Source: Micromonosporaceae bacterium (GTDB lineage Bacteria > Actinomycetota > Actinomycetes > Mycobacteriales > Micromonosporaceae). From it: 6,295 nucleotides of DNA. This document shows positions 1 to 4,269 of this stretch, piece after piece. The notes beneath the pieces are model-generated. The model did no database searches. It was not told the DNA's origin and was given only the letters and a program-made list of their open reading frames with translations. Each line of letters begins with the position of its first letter. The first letter of the stretch is position 1. The position numbers and the translations under genes were made by a program. The stretch lies in assembly GCA_019690055.1 (NCBI GenBank), contig JADGGF010000277.1, positions 1 to 6,295 on the forward strand. Reading direction: 5' to 3'.

Positions 1-332
1 CGCCCACGAACCCGGCCCGGCGGCCCACTCCACTCGACGCGTCCGTCCGCCTTCCGGCCGAGCCCCGGCCGGCGGCGGCCCTGCCCCGCCACCGCGCCGC
101 AGCCCGGCCACTGCGCCGCAGCCCCGGCACCGGGCCGCACCGGTACGGCCGCGGCCCCCACCCGTACGGTCCGGCCGGCCTCGCGCCGCCTGCTCGACCA
201 GGGGTACCGCGCCGTCGCGCCGCGACCCGTCGCGTCGCCGTCCCGGCCGAGGGAGGGCCGACCCGGCGGTGGGCGCACCGGTAACGCAAGGGTCCTTCAC
301 GTTTCCGCGGGCACGGTGGAGAATAGCCCGCG
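1..332. other. GC-rich stretch with no supportable gene
   Basis: This segment is so rich in G and C that hardly any stop codon occurs in either direction (first + strand TAA near 282, TAG near 324), so open frames here carry no information. I translated two + frames and one - frame and found only Pro/Ala/Arg/Gly-rich text without a recognisable domain. An imperfect direct repeat lies at 89-108 and 108-128 (shared core GCGCCGCAGCCC), and an 8-base palindrome CCGTACGG at 162-169. The leftmost part could be the beginning or end of a neighbouring gene cut by the window edge, but I cannot show it. The last 40 bases probably hold the promoter of the gene at 333. Confidence 0.5.
296..324 (+). promoter_or_regulatory. 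Possible sigma-70-type promoter of the gene at 333
   Basis: TTCACG at 296-301 (4 of 6 with TTGACA) is followed after 17 bases by GAGAAT at 319-324 (4 of 6 with TATAAT), just ahead of the ATG at 333. The -10 hexamer overlaps the Shine-Dalgarno-like GGTGGAG (315-321), so both cannot be used by the same transcript. If the promoter is real, transcription would start at or next to the ATG and the message would be nearly leaderless. Pattern match only. Confidence 0.25.
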
Positions 333-1052
333 ATGGATACGAGTCCCTGGTTCTCCCGGTCGACCTCCGACACGCCAGTAGGTGCGGGCCCCGGCAGCGC
401 TCCCGACGACGCGTCGAGCACAGCGGCGTCGGGAGCGGCCGCGCGGGTTGGGCCGCTCATCGAGGGACCAGGGCCGGACGCCGGTGGTCAGGCGGCCGGT
501 CCGGCGGTGGGTCCGCTCGTCGCGTTCGCGGTCGGGCGGCTGGCCCAGGGACGCCGCCCCGAGCAGGCGTTCTGCGATCTCGTCGAGCTCGGCACCGAGC
601 GGCGGCTCGCCGCCATCGCCGTCTGTGTCGCCAACGGCACTCCCTGGGATGTCGCCGAGGAGCGGATGGTCAGCTTCGACGACATCTGGACGAACCTCGG
701 CAACGGATCGGCGGAGACCGCGGGTGGCCTGCTCGAGCTGTACGGCTATTTCGACCGCGAGGTCGAGCTGACCCCCGACGAGGCCGCGATCGCCTTCGCG
801 CTGCGGGCCGCCATGGGGGCGGTCGAGTACCTGCCCAGTGGCTTCGCCAACCAGATGTACCGGTTGCTGCGGACCGGCAAGCTGCGGGAGGCGCTGTTCT
901 GCCTGGAGGAGGTCGGGGCGCAGCGGTGGCCGGACCGTGAATCGTTCTGGGTCAACCTGACGGAGGCCGCCGTGCGTCTGGACTCGGTCACGATCCTCGA
1001 CACCGAGGTGGCGGCGCTGCGCCGTCGTTGCGAGTCCCGCCTCCGTCCGTAG
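333..1052 (+). CDS. Unrecognised protein with disordered N-terminus and helical C-terminal domain
   Basis: I do not recognise this 239-residue protein. Residues 1-60 are rich in Ala, Gly, Pro and Ser with no hydrophobic signal and are probably disordered. From about residue 64 (LVAFAVGRLAQGRRPEQAF) onward the text has the composition of a compact, mostly helical, acidic domain, with segments such as RRLAAIAVCVANGTPWDVAEERM, FDDIWTNLGNGSAET and QMYRLLRTGKLREALFCLEEVGAQRWPDRESFWVNLTEAA. No transmembrane segment, signal peptide or metal-binding motif is visible, so it is probably cytoplasmic. The ATG at 333 has GGTGGAG at 315-321, 11 bases upstream, a slightly long spacing. A longer overlapping frame from 269 is Arg-rich and looks like a shadow. 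The gene stands alone: the next one starts 288 bases downstream with its own ribosome site. Coding status is supported by strong G/C bias at third positions and a sensible protein composition; function is unknown. Confidence 0.75.
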   Translation: MDTSPWFSRSTSDTPVGAGPGSAPDDASSTAASGAAARVGPLIEGPGPDAGGQAAGPAVGPLVAFAVGRLAQGRRPEQAFCDLVELGTERRLAAIAVCVANGTPWDVAEERMVSFDDIWTNLGNGSAETAGGLLELYGYFDREVELTPDEAAIAFALRAAMGAVEYLPSGFANQMYRLLRTGKLREALFCLEEVGAQRWPDRESFWVNLTEAAVRLDSVTILDTEVAALRRRCESRLRP

Positions 1053-1092
1053 TCGTACCGTCGCGAGTTCGGCACCCGTCGCATCGGCCTAC

Positions 1093-1155
1093 CCTGCGGG
1101 CCGCTGCGTTCCGGCCGTCGGTGCCGGCTACCGCCGTCCGGTCCCGACCCGCAGG
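1093..1155 (+). terminator. Weak candidate terminator: nested inverted repeats after the gene at 333
   Basis: CCTGCGGG (1093-1100) and CCCGCAGG (1148-1155) are perfect 8-base inverted arms 47 bases apart. Inside them CCGGC (1111-1115) and GCCGG (1123-1127) form a smaller 5-base-pair stem with a 7-base loop. There is no T-tract. The position 40 bases after the stop codon suits a U-less actinobacterial terminator, but in such GC-rich DNA arms of this size can arise by chance. Confidence 0.2.
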
Positions 1156-1284
1156 CGCAACCCACGCCGATGTAACCCGAGGCGGCATGGAGGCGTGACT
1201 TTATAGACGGGATGGCCGGCCGATCTTGTTGCCCGATGTTGCCTGGTTCTCACCGACAACCTCTTCGGCATGCCAGCTCGTCGT

Positions 1285-1290
1285 TACAGT
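1285..1290 (+). promoter_or_regulatory. Possible -10 element of the lipoprotein gene
   Basis: TACAGT matches the TAnnnT pattern of actinobacterial -10 boxes and lies in a relatively A/T-rich spot 50 bases before the ATG at 1341. No convincing -35 hexamer stands 16-19 bases upstream. The 10-base stretch TACAGTGTCC (1285-1294) recurs with one change on the minus strand upstream of the gene starting at 2879. Another A/T-rich spot, TTATAG at 1201-1206, is an alternative. Confidence 0.3.
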
Positions 1291-1326
1291 GTCCGCCGCC
1301 GGCCCGGTGAGCGGCGTTCCGGAGAA

Positions 1327-1331
1327 CGGAG
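1327..1331 (+). promoter_or_regulatory. Ribosome binding site of the lipoprotein gene
   Basis: CGGAG at 1327-1331 lies 9 bases before ATG 1341. This supports that start, which gives a complete lipoprotein signal sequence. A second GGAG at 1321-1324 is 16 bases away and less suitable. Confidence 0.6.
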
Positions 1332-1340
1332 TGTAACGAC

Positions 1341-2276
1341 ATGCGACTCCGTCACGTCCTATTCATTGTTGTGTGTACACTCATCACAGCGACGGGTTGC
1401 TCCGAAAAGACATCGTCTGAGGATGCGTCGCTGGTCAACGCCGACGCCAGGACCATGGTCAACGCTGATGCCGACGCCAAGACTATGGTGGCCGCCAACA
1501 CGGAGACCACGGCGGGCCCCGACGCCGAGACCACGGGGGGTGCGGAAGCGCGGTGGGACGAGGTCACCGCCACAGCGGTGGCCGCTGCCCAGGCCGCCGG
1601 GGAGGCCGGTCACGCCCACACCGCGGTCGCGCTGCTGGACCTGCAGACGGGAGTCCTGTACGGCGCCGGCGACATCGACGAAACGTACGCCTCGGCCTCG
1701 GTGATGAAGGTGTTCATCGCCGCCCGCCTGCTCGTCGACGGTCACGCCGACACACCCCGGGTGCGTGACCTCATGTGGCGGATGATCACACTCTCCGACG
1801 ACGTGGCCGCCGACGAGCTCTACAACCTCGCCGGAGCGGAGAACCTCGTACCGTGGATCGCCGACCACTACGGCATCTCCGGCCTCGCTCCCACCAACCG
1901 GCCGGGCTGGTGGGGCCTGACCCGGATCACCGCCCGGTCCATGGTGGACTTCTATGCCGCCGTGGCCGCCGACCCGGTCGTGGCGCCGTGGCTCATGGAC
2001 GCGATGGCCCAGACCGAGTCGGTGGGCGCTGACGGGTTCTACCAGCACTTCGGGCTCCCGTCGGCCGCCGCGAGTTGGCGGGTCAAGCAGGGCTGGATGT
2101 GTTGCCTGGAAGGGTTCACCCGTATGCATTCAACTGGATACATCGACAATGACCGGTACGCGGTGGCGTTGCTCGCGGCCGGCCCGCCGTCGATGTATAC
2201 GGATGGCGGCCCGCAGACCCTCACCGCGATGGCCCGGGCCCTGCTGCCCAATGGAACTGTCCCGACGTCGGCCTGA
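1341..2276 (+). CDS. Lipoprotein with class A beta-lactamase-like serine hydrolase domain
   Basis: A 311-residue predicted secreted lipoprotein. Residues 1-20 form a signal peptide: basic MRLRH, hydrophobic core VLFIVVCTLITA and a lipobox ending TATGC, so Cys20 should be lipidated and the protein anchored outside the membrane. Residues 21-70 are a hydrophilic Ala/Asp/Thr-rich linker with internal repeats. The domain from about 72 follows the penicillin-recognising serine hydrolase fold: ASASVMKVF holds the SxxK motif (Ser120, Lys123), LSDD at 151-154 replaces the SDN motif, and VKQGW at 248-252 replaces KTG. The interval between SxxK and SDD is only 32 residues (about 60 in classical class A enzymes), and I see no ExxLN motif carrying the deacylating Glu. 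By family knowledge such proteins resemble mycobacterial LppW-type lipoproteins, and activity on beta-lactams is uncertain; a role in peptidoglycan or another esterase/peptidase function is equally possible. Adjacent cysteines at 254-255 are unusual. It is a single gene with its own ribosome site. Confidence 0.88.
   Translation: MRLRHVLFIVVCTLITATGCSEKTSSEDASLVNADARTMVNADADAKTMVAANTETTAGPDAETTGGAEARWDEVTATAVAAAQAAGEAGHAHTAVALLDLQTGVLYGAGDIDETYASASVMKVFIAARLLVDGHADTPRVRDLMWRMITLSDDVAADELYNLAGAENLVPWIADHYGISGLAPTNRPGWWGLTRITARSMVDFYAAVAADPVVAPWLMDAMAQTESVGADGFYQHFGLPSAAASWRVKQGWMCCLEGFTRMHSTGYIDNDRYAVALLAAGPPSMYTDGGPQTLTAMARALLPNGTVPTSA
1434..1487 (+). repeat. Degenerate tandem repeat in the lipoprotein linker
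   Basis: Two adjacent units encode VNADARTM (residues 32-39) and VNADADAKTM (40-49). At the DNA level both begin GTCAACGC and end in an Ala-(Arg/Lys)-Thr-Met block, and the second unit carries an extra Asp-Ala pair of codons. The Thr/Glu-rich text after them (TETTAGP then AETTGGA, to about residue 68) looks like a further decayed duplication. The repeat lies between the lipidated cysteine and the enzyme domain, so it changes tether length rather than the catalytic domain. Confidence 0.6.
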
Positions 2277-2355
2277 GCACGGTCACGGATCGAGGGCACG
2301 GACCGGGCGTCCATCGCCGGCCGGCGTACCGTCCGGCGCGGCACGTGAGCGCTGG

Positions 2356-2374
2356 GACGAGGAGGGGCCCCGTC
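2356..2374. terminator. Weak candidate terminator between convergent genes
   Basis: GACG (2356-2359) pairs with CGTC (2371-2374), and after one A-C mismatch GG (2361-2362) pairs with CC (2368-2369), leaving a 5-base loop. The 6-base-pair imperfect stem reaches into the stop codon of the minus-strand gene (2373-2375) and could serve both converging genes. A separate 12-base palindrome CGCCGGCCGGCG lies at 2315-2326. Neither has a T-tract on either strand. Confidence 0.22.
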
Positions 2375-2879
2375 ACGAGGACAGGGCGATGACCAGCATG
2401 ATGAGCAGGACGAGGATGCCGAGCGAGACACCGCCGGCGGTCGCGAGCCAACCGATGTCGAGCTGCAGGCCGGCGACGAGCATGGTGGACCCGCCCAGCA
2501 GGACGATCGCGGTGCCGATGACCAGGTCGCGCCCGGTCACGAACCGTGACTCCCGCCGGTCCCCGCGGCTGCCCCGGCTCTCGTCGCGGGCCCGCGTGTG
2601 CACCACGGGGGAGCGTCGCGTCACCGTGTAGCCGGCCTGGGTCAGGCCGTTGATCTCGGCCTCCCACTGCCGGATGAAGAACTCGTAGAGGTACGGGTCG
2701 AGCATCGTGGCGCCGCGCTGCGGGTACAGATCGAGCGAGGTCGTGACCGTACGGCCTTTGACCTTGCCGCGGGACACCGAGGCCGCGCCGCAGTTGCGAC
2801 AGGTGAGGGTCACGTTGGTGGGTCCCTTGGTGCCCGTCTGGCGGGCCCAGTCGTGGGCACAGACCACTGCGCTCGTCAT
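2373..2879 (-). CDS. Small Cys/His-cluster protein with two C-terminal membrane helices
   Basis: I do not recognise a named family for this 168-residue protein. Near the N-terminus Cys7, His9, Cys27 and Cys30 (CAH...LTCRNCG) are spaced like a small zinc-ribbon site. Residues 60-80 (LDPYLYEFFIRQWEAEINGL) look like an amphipathic helix, and 88-115 is a strongly basic and acidic linker rich in Arg, Ser and Asp. Two hydrophobic segments, about 119-138 and 143-166, end almost at the C-terminus, so the Cys cluster and linker are probably on one side of the membrane with a helical hairpin as anchor. The ATG at 2879 is chosen because GGGAGG lies 5 bases upstream; the frame stays open to 3014, but that extension is Ala/Arg/Ser-rich and has no such site. 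It converges with the lipoprotein gene (96 bases between stop codons) and diverges from the HhH-GPD gene. Zinc binding is inferred from spacing only. Confidence 0.8.
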   Translation of the reverse strand: MTSAVVCAHDWARQTGTKGPTNVTLTCRNCGAASVSRGKVKGRTVTTSLDLYPQRGATMLDPYLYEFFIRQWEAEINGLTQAGYTVTRRSPVVHTRARDESRGSRGDRRESRFVTGRDLVIGTAIVLLGGSTMLVAGLQLDIGWLATAGGVSLGILVLLIMLVIALSS

Positions 2880-2884
2880 GTCGA

Positions 2885-2890
2885 CCTCCC
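2885..2890 (-). promoter_or_regulatory. Ribosome binding site that fixes the start at 2879
   Basis: On the minus strand GGGAGG is followed by TCGAC and then ATG, a spacing of 5 bases. It is one of the strongest Shine-Dalgarno matches in the window and argues against the longer frame opening at 3014. Confidence 0.7.
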
Positions 2891-2897
2891 GCAGAAC

Positions 2898-2903
2898 ACT
2901 GTA
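2898..2903 (-). promoter_or_regulatory. Possible -10 element of the Cys-cluster membrane protein gene
   Basis: Minus-strand TACAGT ends 18 bases before the ATG at 2879, which would give a leader of roughly 10-12 bases just containing the GGGAGG site. The extended string TACAGTGTTC (2903 down to 2894) matches 9 of 10 bases of the sequence upstream of the lipoprotein gene. No good -35 hexamer is visible. Confidence 0.3.
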
Positions 2904-3042
2904 GGCACCCGCGCCACTGAACGCCCTCGACGCGCTGCGTGGCGCGCTGGGCGCCGGCGGGCGGGCCGATCGGTGCCGTCCCGAATCACTCGCCGCTCCT
3001 CGGTGCGGGACCACGTGGCCCGAGGCCGGAAATTCGCCGGGT

Positions 3043-3048
3043 TAGGGT
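3043..3048 (+). promoter_or_regulatory. Possible -10 element (TAGGGT) of the HhH-GPD gene
   Basis: TAGGGT fits the actinobacterial TAnnnT -10 pattern and is identical to the element proposed ahead of psuG. Transcription from it would begin near 3055 and give a leader of about 70 bases before the GTG at 3126. No -35 match is evident; the palindrome CCACGTGG at 3011-3018 lies just upstream and could be an operator. Confidence 0.3.
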
Positions 3049-3113
3049 GACGATGGTCAGGTGGGACCCTGGTGCTCGTCATGCCGGGGCAGGACGGGCC
3101 CCAGCTACGTGAT

Positions 3114-3118
3114 GGGAG
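3114..3118 (+). promoter_or_regulatory. Ribosome binding site that fixes the GTG start at 3126
   Basis: GGGAG lies 7 bases before GTG 3126, an optimal spacing. An in-frame GTG at 3072 would add 18 residues (LVMPGQDGPQLRDGRRR and so on) that do not resemble the family and has no comparable site, so 3126 is preferred. Confidence 0.65.
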
Positions 3119-3125
3119 ACGTCGC

Positions 3126-3695
3126 GTGCCACTCGCGCTGCCAATCGAGCCGGAGGCTACCCAGCTTCTGTACGACAACCCGTTGGCGCTGCTGATCGGC
3201 ATGATCCTGGATCAGCAGATTCCCATGGAGAAGGCCTTTTCGTCGCCGTACGTCCTGCGGCAGCGCCTCGGCCGCGACCTCGACGCCCACGAGATCGCGG
3301 CCTACGACCCCGCCGAGTTCGAGGAGATCTTCGCGCGGCCGCCGGCCCTGCACCGGTTCCCGCGGGCCAACGCCAAGCGGGTGCAGGAGGCCTGCCAGGT
3401 GCTCGTCGACCGTTACGGCGGCGACGCGGCGGCGCTGTGGACCGGGGTCGACTCCGGGGCCGAGCTGCTGCGGAGGGTCAGCGAGCTGCCCGGGTTCGGC
3501 AAGCAGAAGGCGCAGATCTTCGTCGCGTTGCTCGGCAAGCAGTTCGGCGTGCGGCCCAAGGGCTGGCGCGAGGCGGCCGGGGTCTACGGCGAGGAAGGGG
3601 CGCTGCGGTCGGTCGCGGACATCACCGACGCTGAGTCGCTGGCGAAGGTCCGTGAGTACAAGCAAGCCATGAAGGCCGCCGCTCGGTCGTCCTGA
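3126..3695 (+). CDS. HhH-GPD-type base-excision repair family protein (TIGR03252-like)
   Basis: A 189-residue protein of the helix-hairpin-helix/GPD fold, in the small actinobacterial family whose members share LLIGMILDQQIPMEKAF near the N-terminus (here 22-38). The hairpin motif LPGFGKQKA is at 121-129, followed by the conserved tail GKQFGVRPKGWREAAGVYGE (137-156) and SVADITDAESLAKVREYKQAMKAAAR. The fold is that of DNA glycosylases such as endonuclease III and AlkA, which remove damaged bases, so a cytoplasmic DNA-repair or DNA-binding role is inferred. Two features of classical enzymes are missing: there is no four-Cys iron-sulfur motif (the only Cys is near residue 90), and no Asp is visible about 15-20 residues after the hairpin, where the catalytic Asp normally lies. 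As I remember the family, this is normal for it rather than a mutation. The enzyme activity is therefore unproven. The gene is divergent from the Cys-cluster gene and converges on DUF3099 with 24 bases between. Confidence 0.9.
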   Translation: MPLALPIEPEATQLLYDNPLALLIGMILDQQIPMEKAFSSPYVLRQRLGRDLDAHEIAAYDPAEFEEIFARPPALHRFPRANAKRVQEACQVLVDRYGGDAAALWTGVDSGAELLRRVSELPGFGKQKAQIFVALLGKQFGVRPKGWREAAGVYGEEGALRSVADITDAESLAKVREYKQAMKAAARSS

Positions 3696-3719
3696 GTGCG
3701 CCGGCCCGAACGGCGAGGG

Positions 3720-4085
3720 CTACTCGTCGGCGTCGATGATCTTGTACTCGCGCCGTTCGAGGGCCGGCTGGGCCGCCACGGCGCCGGGGGGAGAGGCCGC
3801 CCGCCGCTTCTTCGGCGGCCGGTCGTTGGCGATGAGCACCGCGAGCCATGGGAGGAGCACCGCTCCGACCACGCACAGCAGCGCCCACACCTGCCACAGC
3901 CACGGCTGCTGAGCCACGATCACCGCCGCCCCGACCAGGCAGGCGGCCCGGGTGAGCATCATCGCCACGTAGCGAACCTCTCGCCGACGCAGCTCCTTCT
4001 CCGGGTCCTCGGGCGCGTCCGTGATCAGAACCGGGTCAGTTCCGCGCAGCTGGCCGGAGCGGAATCTGCGAGTAACGCGCCCCAT
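3720..4085 (-). CDS. DUF3099 family two-helix membrane protein
   Basis: A 121-residue protein matching the actinobacterial DUF3099 pattern as I know it: a basic N-terminus, then PVLITDAPEDPEKELRRRE (18-36), a first membrane helix at about 40-58 (VAMMLTRAACLVGAAVIVA), a second at about 63-86 containing VVGAVLLPWLAVLIAN, then DRPPKKRR and an acidic tail ending YKIIDADE. Function of the family is not known; it is a small integral membrane protein. Charge distribution suggests both termini lie in the cytoplasm. The ATG at 4085 is chosen because family proteins begin shortly before the LITDAP segment; GGGGG (4096-4100) lies 10 bases upstream. GTG codons at 4094 and 4205 are in frame, and the latter would add 40 residues of Arg/Gly/Ala-rich text without family character. 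It lies downstream of the psuG-kinase operon on the same strand, but the double hairpin at 4216-4269 suggests separate transcription. Confidence 0.85.
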   Translation of the reverse strand: MGRVTRRFRSGQLRGTDPVLITDAPEDPEKELRRREVRYVAMMLTRAACLVGAAVIVAQQPWLWQVWALLCVVGAVLLPWLAVLIANDRPPKKRRAASPPGAVAAQPALERREYKIIDADE

Positions 4086-4215
4086 CCGTGCCACGCCCCC
4101 GATCCTGCCACCCCGCGCGGCCACCGCCCACACAACCCGCGTCGCTGTGTTCCGTCCTACGCGACACCGCACGTCCGCGGGGCTGGACCAGGGGGGCCGG
4201 ACCACCGCGCCCCAT

Positions 4216-4267
4216 GTCAGGAGGGCGTCCTTCCTGGGCGTGAGGCGTCAGGAGGGCGTCCTTCCTG
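4216..4267. repeat. Two exact 21-base palindromic repeat copies, 31 bases apart
   Basis: Positions 4216-4236 and 4247-4267 are identical over 21 bases, each beginning GTCAGGAGGG and ending TCCTTCCTG, separated by 10 bases. Each copy folds on itself: CAGGA pairs with TCCTG, then a G-T wobble and two G-C pairs close on a 3-base loop (8 pairs). The first copy is wholly intergenic; the second includes the stop codon of the kinase gene. The pattern recalls the dispersed AGGAAGG/CCTTCCT palindromes I associate with Micromonosporaceae genomes, but that is memory, not a search. Confidence 0.9.
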
Positions 4268-4269
4268 AC
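4216..4269 (-). terminator. Tandem-hairpin terminator of the psuG-kinase operon
   Basis: Read on the minus strand, the first hairpin met (4269-4247) has 10 pairs, because GTC and GAC flanks extend the 8-pair core, with a 3-base loop. The second (4236-4218) has 8 pairs. They stand at the kinase stop codon and before the next gene in the same direction (DUF3099), the right place for an operon end. No T-tract follows, so this would be a U-less type, or an RNA 3'-end stabiliser instead. Confidence 0.55.

Noticed and set aside
286..298. AAGGGTCCTT near-palindrome resembling the core of the 4216-4269 repeat
   Set aside because: Only the GTCCTTC portion is shared and the arms are four bases long, so it is too short to call a third repeat copy.
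269..940. 223-codon plus-strand frame overlapping the gene at 333
   Set aside because: The product is dominated by Arg and Gly and has no domain-like text, while the frame from 333 has normal composition and third-position G/C bias.
1373..1380. GTGTACAC palindrome as a possible operator
   Set aside because: It lies within the signal-peptide codons of the lipoprotein gene and has no extended symmetry.
1359..2129. 256-codon minus-strand open frame antisense to the lipoprotein gene
   Set aside because: It is His/Gly/Arg-rich with no domain, and it lies opposite a gene with a signal peptide and recognisable motifs; open antisense frames are expected at this GC content.
3105..3665. 186-codon minus-strand frame opposite the HhH-GPD gene
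   Set aside because: The plus strand carries the recognisable family motifs; the antisense product has no recognisable features.
4086..4205. 40-residue N-terminal extension of DUF3099 from GTG 4205
   Set aside because: The extension is low-complexity, has no good ribosome site and lacks family resemblance; the ATG at 4085 fits the family start.
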